DNA of 64,000 bases from Candidatus Nitronauta litoralis. Its GTDB lineage: Bacteria > Nitrospinota > Nitrospinia > Nitrospinales > Nitrospinaceae. Made by a program: the position numbers and the translations under genes. The number at the start of each line of letters is the position of its first letter. Position 1 is the first letter of the stretch. Positions 30,477 to 38,485 of the stretch are shown in pieces. The notes under the pieces were generated by a model. It saw only the letters and a list, made by a program, of their open reading frames with translations. It had not been told where the DNA came from and did not search any database. The stretch covers positions 3,660,060-3,724,059 of the forward strand of contig CP048685.1 in assembly GCA_015698285.1 (NCBI GenBank). Direction: 5' to 3'.

Positions 30477-30872
30477 CTAATCGATAACGTTATGACCGCG
30501 GTTGCGCATGCAGTTCTGGTAAGACCTTTTAAAAGTCTCTTCAGCACTGAGCCCCTCTTTGGCACCGCCACCAAGTCCACCGGCGGCCGCCCCTACCATG
30601 GCACCTGTTCCGGGACTACCAACTGCAGCTCCGATTGCAGCACCGGCTGCAGCACCCAAAAGGCCGCCCACTAAAGCGCCTTTACCGGTTTCGGTTGCAG
30701 TGTCTCCTGAGGCACGCTCCGCAAGCGACCGGCATTCAGCCGTATCCTGTGAGATTCGATCCGCATTAGGATCACCATAAGGGTCAACGGTTGGAGCATA
30801 GCCTCCTCTAGAGGCACATCCTGTAAACAAAAGCCCAAGTACAGCAACCGCTACTATTGTTCTTTTTACCAT
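30477..30872 (-). CDS. Glycine-zipper outer-membrane-type lipoprotein
   Basis: This 131-residue protein has a lipoprotein signal (VAVLGLLFTGCASRG), a short soluble stretch with a conserved Cys (TAECRSLAER), and a glycine zipper (GALVGGLLGAAAGAAIGAAVG...GAMVGAAAGGLGGG). It ends with a charged segment and a second Cys (YQNCMRNRGHNVID). This is the layout of small 17-kDa-antigen/glycine-zipper lipoproteins. The role is unknown; such proteins insert in or contact the outer membrane. It is a single-gene unit with its own promoter and terminator. Confidence 0.85.
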   Translation of the reverse strand: MVKRTIVAVAVLGLLFTGCASRGGYAPTVDPYGDPNADRISQDTAECRSLAERASGDTATETGKGALVGGLLGAAAGAAIGAAVGSPGTGAMVGAAAGGLGGGAKEGLSAEETFKRSYQNCMRNRGHNVID

Positions 30873-30917
30873 GATTCTCTCCTGAAAATTCGACGCATTT
30901 CGTCTACTCCTTTGTTA

Positions 30918-30946
30918 AGAATAGACAAGACAAAAACCAAAGTCAA
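30918..30946 (-). promoter_or_regulatory. Sigma-70 promoter for the glycine-zipper lipoprotein
   Basis: On the minus strand TTGACT and TATTCT are separated by 17 bases, about 46 bases upstream of the start at 30872. GGAGAG precedes the ATG. Confidence 0.7.
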
Positions 30947-31043
30947 ACAACCAAAACGCCATTTATTTCAATTCTATATAAACTTGTTGAAAATTGCATA
31001 TTTGCAAAAGATTTATGAAAAAACTTAGATTAAGAAGAAACAA

Positions 31044-31829
31044 TCAGGAATCTGTTTTAAAATCCAAGGAGACTCCATCCTCTTTGTAATCCTTGAGGAC
31101 CTCATCCTGAGTCTCTTTATCTGCGGACCCGTATACTCGAATGGTTTCAAAACTCCCTATTTGCTGAATCCGGGCAAGTTTCAACTTCATTAATTCCAAT
31201 AGTCCTAAAAAGGTAACGATGATTTCCTGCTTGGTATTCAAGGGGGTAAACAGGGATTCAAAAGTAACACTGTCGGTTGCATTGAGAAGTTCAAGTAAAT
31301 AGTGGATTCGGTCTGTCACTGATAAGTGAGTGATTTCAACCTCGTATCCCGGTAGATCCTTTTTGTCATCCAATATTTTTTTGAATGCACTGAACAGGTC
31401 AAACACATTGGCCTCTACCAGAGTTTCATCGCCTTCATCCACAATGGCGATTTCTGCCCCTCTTCCAAACAATTGCTGCCGCTCGTGCTCCTTTTGTCTC
31501 AGGTCAAAGGAGGCATTTTTATACCTCTGATATTCCAGCAATCTGCGTGTAAGTTCAGCTCGCGGGTCATTTCCCTCTTCCGACTCGTCCTCCTGCGGCG
31601 GCTTGGGTAAAAGGGATCGTGTTTTGATCCGCATCAGTTCTGCAGCCATCACTAGATACTCGCCTGCGAGTTCCAGGTTGAGGTCCTTTAATAACTCCAG
31701 ATACTCCATATACTGACGCGTGATATCGACTATCGGGATATCACAGATGTCCATCTTCTTTTCCCGCAGAAGATATAGCAGGAGATCCAGTGGGCCTTCA
31801 AATATGTCGATTTTTAATTGAAACGTCAT
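31044..31829 (-). CDS. scpA: Segregation and condensation protein A
   Basis: ScpA is the kleisin subunit that bridges SMC heads in chromosome condensation. The protein begins FQLKIDIFEGPLDLLLYLLREKKMDICDIPIVDITRQYMEYL, the family signature. A helical middle (EYLVMAAELMRIKTRSLLP) and a C-terminal winged-helix-like region (SVTFESLFTPLNTKQEIIVTFLGLLELMKL) follow. 261 residues, normal. scpB, usually downstream, is not in this window. Confidence 0.95.
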   Translation of the reverse strand: MTFQLKIDIFEGPLDLLLYLLREKKMDICDIPIVDITRQYMEYLELLKDLNLELAGEYLVMAAELMRIKTRSLLPKPPQEDESEEGNDPRAELTRRLLEYQRYKNASFDLRQKEHERQQLFGRGAEIAIVDEGDETLVEANVFDLFSAFKKILDDKKDLPGYEVEITHLSVTDRIHYLLELLNATDSVTFESLFTPLNTKQEIIVTFLGLLELMKLKLARIQQIGSFETIRVYGSADKETQDEVLKDYKEDGVSLDFKTDS

Positions 31830-31875
31830 GGCAGGAAATCACCGGCGCAGGATAGCCGGGTTAGTTGTGGTCAAT

Positions 31876-32631
31876 TCATGTTTTTAATGGACTGGAAGCC
31901 AGGTCACCCCAGCGATATTGCAGCAAGGTTAGCGCTACAAGAGGGACTGTCTCGGCGCGAAGCACCCGAGAGCCCAAGCTTACCGTAATAAAGCCTGCAG
32001 CGCGAGCCTGATTCACTTCATCTAGAGAAAAACCCCCTTCAGGGCCAACAAGAAACTGAATTTCGGTTGGTTTTTCATTTCGATCTATATCAGACAACCC
32101 GGTTTTTTCTTCCCCCTCCCAAAAGAGAATTTTTAAAGAAGTCTCATCATTGTCCTGGCAATAGGATTTAACTGTTTCGGGCACTACTATTTCCGGAACT
32201 TTTACCCGACCACATTGTTTAACAGCGTCCCGTACAATACCAGCCCAGCGTTCAATCCGACCGGGAATTTCATTTTCTTTTAAACGGGAAACACAATGTA
32301 AACCCATAATCGGAACAATCTTCCCGACTCCAAGCTCAACAGCTTTCCGGATCGCATTGTCCATGGACTTCCCCTTTAATAAAGAAAGTCCCATATTGAT
32401 GAACACAGGAGATTCTTTATCCTCACCTGTTTGTGAAAGAACCTTCCCACATGCGACGCTAGCGCTCACTTCGATTAATTCTACGCGACAACACTTGCCC
32501 TCCCCGTCCAGAACTTCGATAATGCCTCCCTCACCCAGTCGAAGCACATGACTCAGGTGATGCAGCTCCGCACCTTTAATTTCCACATAATCATTCTTAA
32601 AGTTTTCCGGAGAGGTAAAAAACCGGTGCAT
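31876..32631 (-). CDS. rsmE: 16S rRNA (uracil-1498-N3)-methyltransferase
   Basis: This SPOUT-fold enzyme methylates U1498 of 16S rRNA. The ATG at 32631 (MHRFFTSPENF) has GGAGAAG upstream and is preferred over a start 36 bases earlier. The PUA-like N-terminus (GAELHHLSHVLRL) is followed by GMSLLKGKSMDNAIRKAVELGV, and the knot shows FLVGPEGGFSLDEV and VSLGSRVLRAETVPL. About 251 residues. It starts 26 bases after the HAD gene. Confidence 0.94.
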   Translation of the reverse strand: MHRFFTSPENFKNDYVEIKGAELHHLSHVLRLGEGGIIEVLDGEGKCCRVELIEVSASVACGKVLSQTGEDKESPVFINMGLSLLKGKSMDNAIRKAVELGVGKIVPIMGLHCVSRLKENEIPGRIERWAGIVRDAVKQCGRVKVPEIVVPETVKSYCQDNDETSLKILFWEGEEKTGLSDIDRNEKPTEIQFLVGPEGGFSLDEVNQARAAGFITVSLGSRVLRAETVPLVALTLLQYRWGDLASSPLKT

Positions 32632-32656
32632 TGTTTTCTTCTCCAGAAAGCAAAGG

Positions 32657-33388
32657 TCATCCACCAACCATCATGGCTTTGATGGTCAACAGTTCATCCA
32701 GCTCTGCCAGTTGATAGTCAGGTGTAGGTCCTGCGGGTTGTTCATTTTTCTCCCTGTTGATCCAGGCTGTGGCCATTCCTGCACGATGCGCTCCCACAAT
32801 ATCGGCCTCGTAACTATCACCGACAAATAAAATCTTTTCCGGAAGGCACCCCATCCGTTTTTGAGCCAGGTTAAAAATAGAGGGATGGGGTTTTCTGAAA
32901 GGAACGTCTGAGGAATAAATCGCAAAGTCAAAATAGGGAGCAAGACCAAAATATTCCCGCTCAAGATTTTTAATATAACCCGGGTTGGTCGTATTTGAGA
33001 CCAGACCAATTTTGACACCACATTTTTTCAAGCCTTGTAAAGTTGGGCCGGCTTGTGGATAAACCCGGCGTTGGGAGAAAATTTCCTGATAGTAAGTTTT
33101 CAAGGCTTCTACTTTCACTTCAGCCGGTAATTCCCAACCTCTTTCAAGAGCTATATAATTGAGGACACACTCATAATGGGCCTCCAGCATAGATTCTCTT
33201 GAAACCTGAATCTGTTCCCTGAAAAGTTTTTTCGAATTTCGATAAGCTGTTTCCGGGTTTTTTTCATAAAACCCATGTGCCCGGAGAAATTCCATCATCT
33301 TGAAAAAAGCGGATTCATCCTCTTCAGCTCCGAGGTCGAGAAGGGTCCAGGCCCAGTCAAACACCACTCCTTTATAAGGGAATTCCAT
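32657..33388 (-). CDS. HAD-superfamily hydrolase with noncanonical motif I (DWAWT)
   Basis: This 243-residue protein has a HAD fold with a helical cap inserted after motif I. Motif I reads VVFDWAWTLLDLG, so the nucleophile Asp is present but the acid/base Asp at +2 is Ala. Motif II is LVSNTT, motif III FRKPHPSIF and motif IV LFVGDSYEADIVGAHRAGM. The overall layout is that of YjjG/phosphoglycolate phosphatase-type proteins. The D-x-A-x-T form of motif I is known from phosphonoacetaldehyde hydrolase (DWAGT), but the cap here does not show that enzyme clearly. Substrate unknown. Confidence 0.8.
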   Translation of the reverse strand: MEFPYKGVVFDWAWTLLDLGAEEDESAFFKMMEFLRAHGFYEKNPETAYRNSKKLFREQIQVSRESMLEAHYECVLNYIALERGWELPAEVKVEALKTYYQEIFSQRRVYPQAGPTLQGLKKCGVKIGLVSNTTNPGYIKNLEREYFGLAPYFDFAIYSSDVPFRKPHPSIFNLAQKRMGCLPEKILFVGDSYEADIVGAHRAGMATAWINREKNEQPAGPTPDYQLAELDELLTIKAMMVGG

Positions 33389-33620
33389 TCACACCTTTAC
33401 TTTCCTATCAATACAACCTGTTGGTTTTGCGACACTGACAATGGGGTAACTGTTTATAAACTAAGAAGGTCCAGAGAGGAACCCGGAAAATCTGAACTTG
33501 GTCCGGGGTTATTTACCTGCTAGAATCCATTTTTATTACTGGTACAAAGATATTGCTTCTAAAATAGAATTGTAGCATAGACTTTTCGAATTCATTCCCA
33601 AACATCCCAATGAAACCAAT

Positions 33621-34166
33621 ATGGTAACTGAACTTTTCAAGCCCAGACGATCTTCCACGATTTTGACAACCGACATCGATTTTGTTGGCGAAGCAAAGAA
33701 TCGTGGTGCAGTTGACGCCAAAGTCATACGGGCTCACACCATTTGTTTGGGAAACTGGACCCGACTTAAATGCCAATTCGGTTGTCAGCATTTTGGACGG
33801 AGGCACACCTGCCCGACCTTCACCCCAACCACGCAGGAAATGTCGGATATCCTAATGGATTATGAAAAAGTCCTGGTGGTCGAAGCTGAAGAATCATTAA
33901 AGGTCCATGAACTGGTCCTGGGTCTCGAAACACATTACAAATCGCTCGGGTTTGGAAAGGCCTTCGCACTGGAAGCCCTCCCCTGTAATCTGTGTGAAGT
34001 CTGCACGGTAGACACCCATTGCGAATATCCCAAACAGGCACGCCCAACCCTGCAGGGATGCGGTATTGATATATCCAGAACTTTGACAAATATAGGGTGG
34101 AAAGAAGCCTCCAATCAGGAGCCTTGCTCCCTTGAGCAGACTGTTGGTATTGTCCTGCTCGATTAA
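33621..34166 (+). CDS. DUF2284 metal-binding protein
   Basis: This 181-residue cysteine-rich protein has CQFGCQHFGRRHTCPTFTPT near residue 51, and CNLCEVCTVDTHCEYP near 122, with a further Cys in LQGCGIDI. This matches the DUF2284 family of putative metal-binding proteins. Between the cysteine blocks is a helical stretch (EESLKVHELVLGLETHYKSLGF). It is soluble, without a signal peptide. The 230-base gap to the divergent HAD gene (33389-33620) shows no clear regulatory element. Function unknown; Fe-S binding is plausible. Confidence 0.85.
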   Translation: MVTELFKPRRSSTILTTDIDFVGEAKNRGAVDAKVIRAHTICLGNWTRLKCQFGCQHFGRRHTCPTFTPTTQEMSDILMDYEKVLVVEAEESLKVHELVLGLETHYKSLGFGKAFALEALPCNLCEVCTVDTHCEYPKQARPTLQGCGIDISRTLTNIGWKEASNQEPCSLEQTVGIVLLD

Positions 34167-34181
34167 TTGTCCCTTCCTTTT

Positions 34182-34209
34182 TTGCATTCATTCTTTCTTG
34201 GTGTATAGT
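34182..34209 (+). promoter_or_regulatory. Candidate promoter upstream of the saccharopine-dehydrogenase-like gene
   Basis: TTGCAT and TATAGT are spaced by 16 bases. The predicted start of transcription near 34216 falls inside the palindrome at 34214-34234. Confidence 0.5.
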
Positions 34210-34213
34210 TCCC

Positions 34214-34234
34214 GATAAATTCCAGGAATTTATC
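34214..34234. promoter_or_regulatory. Perfect 21-bp palindrome over the predicted transcription start (operator candidate)
   Basis: GATAAATTCC-A-GGAATTTATC is a perfect inverted repeat with 10-bp arms. It begins five bases after the -10 element at 34204-34209, where a repressor would block initiation. Confidence 0.6.
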
Positions 34235-34240
34235 GTGGTT

Positions 34241-34269
34241 AAGATTCCACTTAAAAAAGGTGGAATCTT
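34241..34269 (+). repeat. Inverted repeat in the leader of the saccharopine-dehydrogenase-like gene
   Basis: AAGATTCCAC (34241-34250) and GTGGAATCTT (34260-34269) are perfect 10-bp arms around a nine-base A-rich loop. No T-run follows. It would form a hairpin in the 5' leader, ending about 24 bases before the ATG at 34293. Confidence 0.5.
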
Positions 34270-34292
34270 TGGAACATTTAATTTTTCAGGCT

Positions 34293-35456
34293 ATGTCTTA
34301 TAGATACGCAATTTTAGGAGCCGGGCGTCAGGGAGTCTCCGCAGCATATGACCTGGCCAGGTTTGGAGAAGCCGAGGAAATCCTTCTCTTCGACTTGAGT
34401 TGGTCAGGAGCATCGCGTGGTGCCGCAAAAATCAATCAACTCACCGGCCGGGAAATTGCTCAGGGCAAATTTCTTGATGTCCGTGATTCTGACGAAGTCC
34501 GAAAGGCATTTTTGGGAATCCATACGGCTCTCAGCGCTGTCCCTTACCTTTACAACCTCACTCTCACTGAAGCCGCCATAGATACGGGCACAAACCTTTG
34601 CGACCTGGGTGGGCACACAGGGACCTCTCGGGAAATTCTGGTCCTTGGAGAATCTGCCAGGGAAAAAGGAATCACCATAATCCCAGACTGCGGAATGGCG
34701 CCAGGCTTGAATATTAATCTTGGAATTCACGCCATGTCTTTCATTGAAGAGCCCGAAGAATTATTCATCTGGGATGGCGGATTACCACAAAATCCGGTTC
34801 CCCCCTGGAATTATGTATCGACTTTTCACATCAACGGGCTGACGAACGAATACTTCGCCGATGCCTGTTTTATTAGAGGTGGAAAAGTCGCAAACATTCC
34901 CTGCCTTACGGAACTTGAAGCACTCTCATTCGATTCGCCTTTGGGTACTCTGGAAGCCGCGGTTACTTCCGGTGGTCTATCGACTATTCCCTGGATTCTA
35001 AAAGACAAATTAAAAAAGCTGGAAAATAAAACTCTCCGCTATCCAGGGCACTGGCAAACTTTTGAAGCTTATAAAAGACTGGGGTTATTTGAACTTGAGA
35101 CAGTTGATGTTGGAGACACCAAAATTGTTCCCAGAGAATTCTTCCACACCCTTCTGGAACCTAAAATCTCAAGCCAGGAAGCCCGAGACATTTCGGTTAT
35201 CCGGACAAAATGTAATGGAATACAAAATGGAAAACCAGGTTCCTGCACCGTAGAGTTGATGGACATTTTCGATGATCATACAGGGTTTACGGCAATGGAA
35301 AAAATGACAGGCTGGCATATTGCAATCGTCGCCCATTTGGCTGCAAAAGGCGAATTACCCGCTGGCCCCTTAACGGTGGATAAGGTCTTGGAGGGTAAAA
35401 GATTAGAAGAAGAGTGTAAAAAACGTGGATGGAATCTTAAGATCAGTCACTCATAA
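34293..35456 (+). CDS. Saccharopine dehydrogenase-family NAD(P)-dependent oxidoreductase
   Basis: The ATG at 34293 opens a 387-residue protein with the Rossmann motif ILGAGRQGVSAAYDLA. ALSAVPYLYNLTLTEAAIDTGTNLCDLGG, CGMAPGLNINLG and the C-terminal PGHWQTFEAYKRLGLFE block match saccharopine dehydrogenase and lysine 6-dehydrogenase-type enzymes. A GTG 33 bases upstream is in frame but sits in the leader hairpin and is less likely. It probably acts on an amino acid such as lysine, but the exact reaction is not clear. Expression is likely regulated, given the two palindromes in front of it. Confidence 0.82.
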   Translation: MSYRYAILGAGRQGVSAAYDLARFGEAEEILLFDLSWSGASRGAAKINQLTGREIAQGKFLDVRDSDEVRKAFLGIHTALSAVPYLYNLTLTEAAIDTGTNLCDLGGHTGTSREILVLGESAREKGITIIPDCGMAPGLNINLGIHAMSFIEEPEELFIWDGGLPQNPVPPWNYVSTFHINGLTNEYFADACFIRGGKVANIPCLTELEALSFDSPLGTLEAAVTSGGLSTIPWILKDKLKKLENKTLRYPGHWQTFEAYKRLGLFELETVDVGDTKIVPREFFHTLLEPKISSQEARDISVIRTKCNGIQNGKPGSCTVELMDIFDDHTGFTAMEKMTGWHIAIVAHLAAKGELPAGPLTVDKVLEGKRLEEECKKRGWNLKISHS

Positions 35457-35472
35457 TAATTAAATTTCATTT

Positions 35473-36696
35473 TTATCTCCCGGTTTGCAATATATCGCGC
35501 AACTCCTGGATCTCAATCCCGGGGATTCCAAGAAAATACAATATCGGCTCCAGATTCAGCGTTTTCAGGCTCGCCTGGGCATGCTGTTCAACAATGGGTT
35601 TTGCATTAAACGCGATGCCCAGACCGGCACTGGCCAGCATCTGAATATCATTGGCGCCATCACCGACTGCCACAATCTGTTCAACCGACAAACCTTCTCT
35701 TTCAGCCAGCGATAACAGGATTTCCTTTTTCGCACCTGCATCCACAATATCTCCGACAAGGTTTCCAGTCACCTTGCCGTCGGTCAATTCCAGGCTGTTG
35801 GCAAACCCGTAATCCAGACCATAAGTTTCTTTAAACTGGTCGATAAAAAACCGGAACCCTCCACTTACAATGGCGATTTTAAAGCCCAGCTTTTTTAATA
35901 TGGCCACCAGCGTTTCAGCGCCAGGGGTTAAGGGAATCCGGGACGAAACTTCGTGTAACTGTTCAACAGTTAATCCTTTTAGTAAAGCCACCCGCCGCCT
36001 TAAAGCTTCCTCGAAATCCACCTCGCCATTCATTGCAGCCCTGGTGATCTGCCCCAATTCCTCTCCAACCCCTGCGACCTTGCCCAGTTCATCGATGACT
36101 TCACACTGAAGAAACGTCATATCCGCATCCATCACGATGAGCCGTTTATTGCGTCGAAACAGCGTATCCTCCTGCACAGCAAGATCAACTTCAAACTGTT
36201 CCTTAAAGTTCACCAGAGCATCTAGGACATTTACCCCGGCCATTCGTTTTTGCGCGCCAATGACAAATTCGAGAACATGATGATCACTGTAATCCAGTTG
36301 TTCGATTCTCAGGATATTAAGATCAAGCGAGGCCAGAGTCCGGGTCAATTCAGCAAGTGCTACGGGCCCAAGGCGTCGACCCAGAAGGGTGACGACCTGC
36401 CGGAATTTGTAAGGCCTTTCAGGTCGTAGTTCCCTTTCCCAGGGAGTGCACCCAATATGATATTTCTTCAGCTTTTCGACCTTAACAATTGAATGCCTCA
36501 AAGCCTCCAGCTTGGAAACATCTTTGCATTCGACCAAAAGAGAAAGGTTTAGCAGCCCGTTGAACACGAACTGTTTGATATCAACCACCAGACACTCTGA
36601 CTCGACGATAAATGCCAGAACGTCAGCAAGAACTCCAGGGCGATCCACTCCGGAAACATGCAGGTGAAGTTGATTGCTGTTTACTGTTTCGCTCAT
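35473..36696 (-). CDS. serB: Phosphoserine phosphatase with N-terminal tandem ACT domains
   Basis: SerB removes phosphate from phosphoserine in serine synthesis. The ATG at 36696 overlaps the stop of the LRR gene (ATGA). The first ACT domain begins LHLHVSGVDRPGVLADVLAF and the second follows at about residue 95 (QVVTLLGRRLGPVALAELT). The HAD phosphatase domain has VMDADMTFLQCEVIDELG (nucleophile and acid/base Asp), the IAIVSGGFRFFIDQFKE helix and VAVGDGANDIQMLASAGLGIAF. About 407 residues, as in two-ACT SerB proteins. Confidence 0.94.
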   Translation of the reverse strand: MSETVNSNQLHLHVSGVDRPGVLADVLAFIVESECLVVDIKQFVFNGLLNLSLLVECKDVSKLEALRHSIVKVEKLKKYHIGCTPWERELRPERPYKFRQVVTLLGRRLGPVALAELTRTLASLDLNILRIEQLDYSDHHVLEFVIGAQKRMAGVNVLDALVNFKEQFEVDLAVQEDTLFRRNKRLIVMDADMTFLQCEVIDELGKVAGVGEELGQITRAAMNGEVDFEEALRRRVALLKGLTVEQLHEVSSRIPLTPGAETLVAILKKLGFKIAIVSGGFRFFIDQFKETYGLDYGFANSLELTDGKVTGNLVGDIVDAGAKKEILLSLAEREGLSVEQIVAVGDGANDIQMLASAGLGIAFNAKPIVEQHAQASLKTLNLEPILYFLGIPGIEIQELRDILQTGR

Positions 36697-37154
36697 TTTA
36701 CGTCCCGTGACCGGTAACGCCAGCCATCTCGCTTGCGGCAGGACCAACCATCATTGATATGAAAAATCGAAAGGTTATCCAGGACAGGACTTTGGAATAA
36801 AGCCAGAATACCTTCACCGGCAATCTTATTTTCCTTTAAGTGAAGGCGCTTTAATTTCTTCAGGTTTGATGAATTCGCCAGAAACTTCAAGCCATCGTCT
36901 GTCACTCCATTCCGGGTCAAACTCAACATTTGAATATTGGTCGAATTTTCCGATTGTGCGAGCTCGCGAACCCCTTCATCCCCCAATTTATTATCTTCGA
37001 GGTCCAGCCAGCTGACTTCCAAAAGTCTCGGTGAACTCCAAAGCAAACGGGCTTCTTCAGGAGTCAGACCCACTCCACTGAGCATGAGTTGATTCCCCCG
37101 CAGGCGGCCTTCAACCAATTCGTCAAAACTTGAAAATCGCATTGCATTGGTCAT
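36693..37154 (-). CDS. Small leucine-rich-repeat protein
   Basis: This 153-residue cytosolic protein has about four leucine-rich repeats of the ribonuclease-inhibitor kind (LLEVSWLDLEDNKLGDEGVREL, IQMLSLTRNGVTDDGLKFL, LKRLHLKENKIAGEGILALF). It ends in a basic Trp/Arg tail (GWSCRKRDGWRYRSRDVK). It is translationally coupled to serB by a four-base overlap. LRRs usually mediate protein contacts. The partner is unknown. Confidence 0.75.
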   Translation of the reverse strand: MTNAMRFSSFDELVEGRLRGNQLMLSGVGLTPEEARLLWSSPRLLEVSWLDLEDNKLGDEGVRELAQSENSTNIQMLSLTRNGVTDDGLKFLANSSNLKKLKRLHLKENKIAGEGILALFQSPVLDNLSIFHINDGWSCRKRDGWRYRSRDVK

Positions 37155-37185
37155 GGTAATACAGTGTCACTCCTTAAAGATTTGA

Positions 37186-38478
37186 TTATTGTTTGTTTTT
37201 CTTTGGCTCGGGAACAAATTGTTTCCCTTTTAATTCCGAAGGGAGGTATTCCTGCTGCACCTTGCCGTCCGGATAATCATGCGGGTAACGGTAATCCTTT
37301 CCAAATCCATGTAGTGATTTTGCGTCTTTATAATGAGTGTCTTTAAGATGTTCAGGGACAGGATAGGATCCCCCCCGGTGATTGATTTCTGCAAGAGCAG
37401 AATCGACCGCTATAATAGCCGAATTGTCTTTTATTGCACGGGCCACATAAATAGCGGCTTGAGCCAGGGGAATCCTCGCTTCAGGCAAGCCAATCCGTTC
37501 CACTGCATTGGCTGCCGCGTTGGCAAGAACCAGGGCCATTGGATCCGCATTCCCGACATCCTCAGAAGCGGTAATAACTAGCCGCCGCGCAATAAACCGA
37601 GGATCTTCTCCTCCGGCAATCATTTTGGCAAGCCAGTATACAGAAGCATCCGCGTCGGAACCTCTCAAACTTTTCTGGAAAGCAGAGGCATGGTCAAAAT
37701 GTTCGGTACCATCTTTATCATAAAGCACCGCAACCTGTTGAATAATCCCTTCAACCGTCTTTTTCTCAAGCTGATCGGATTTTGATTCCGATCGACCATG
37801 AGCCTCAATTGAAGCTTCCAAAACATTGAGCGCCCGTCGTGCATCCCCGTTGGCATGACTGATAATCAGATTCAGGGCTTCCTCTTCAACATCCGGAACC
37901 TCCTGCCCCAATCCCCGATCTTTATCCGAAAGTGCGCGATCCAGAAGAGCCCGGATATGGTCTGTCGTTAATGCCCCCAATCTGAAAATCTGACACCGCG
38001 ACCTGAGGGCTGGAATTACTTCAAAAGAAGGGTTTTCAGTGGTGGACCCCACCAACCTCAAAGTACCATTTTCGATATGGGGGAGGATTGCATCCTGCTG
38101 TGCCTTATTAAACCGGTGAATTTCATCAATGAAAAGGATGGTACGTTTCCCCTGCCCCCTCCAGCTTTTTTGCGCAGCTTCTATCACCTTCCTGATATCT
38201 GCCACTCCGGCATTTACGGCACTGAGTTCATGAAAAATACTTTGTGTGATTTGAGCGACTATCCGGGCAATCGTGGTTTTGCCAGAGCCCGGAGGTCCCC
38301 AAAGGATAAAAGACAAGCCTGTATCCTTTTCGATAAGTAACCGCAGGGGACTCGCATTCCCTACCAGTTGTTCATGCCCAACCAACCCATCCCAGGAGGA
38401 AGGTCTCATGCGTTCGGCCAAAGGTTGTGGCGGAGAGCCTGAGGAAGATTCAAATTCAGGAAACAGTTCCTGGTTCAT
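37186..38478 (-). CDS. rarA: Replication-associated recombination protein A (RarA/MgsA)
   Basis: This 430-residue AAA+ protein acts at stalled forks. It starts with [22 protein letters not shown], then Walker [17 protein letters not shown], Walker [24 protein letters not shown] and sensor [19 protein letters not shown]. The C-terminal domain carries [32 protein letters not shown] and [13 protein letters not shown], specific for the family. It starts 7 bases after the ABC-2 permease gene, in the middle of a long minus-strand run. Confidence 0.95.
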   Translation of the reverse strand: MNQELFPEFESSSGSPPQPLAERMRPSSWDGLVGHEQLVGNASPLRLLIEKDTGLSFILWGPPGSGKTTIARIVAQITQSIFHELSAVNAGVADIRKVIEAAQKSWRGQGKRTILFIDEIHRFNKAQQDAILPHIENGTLRLVGSTTENPSFEVIPALRSRCQIFRLGALTTDHIRALLDRALSDKDRGLGQEVPDVEEEALNLIISHANGDARRALNVLEASIEAHGRSESKSDQLEKKTVEGIIQQVAVLYDKDGTEHFDHASAFQKSLRGSDADASVYWLAKMIAGGEDPRFIARRLVITASEDVGNADPMALVLANAAANAVERIGLPEARIPLAQAAIYVARAIKDNSAIIAVDSALAEINHRGGSYPVPEHLKDTHYKDAKSLHGFGKDYRYPHDYPDGKVQQEYLPSELKGKQFVPEPKKNKQ

Positions 38479-38485
38479 CTTAAGT

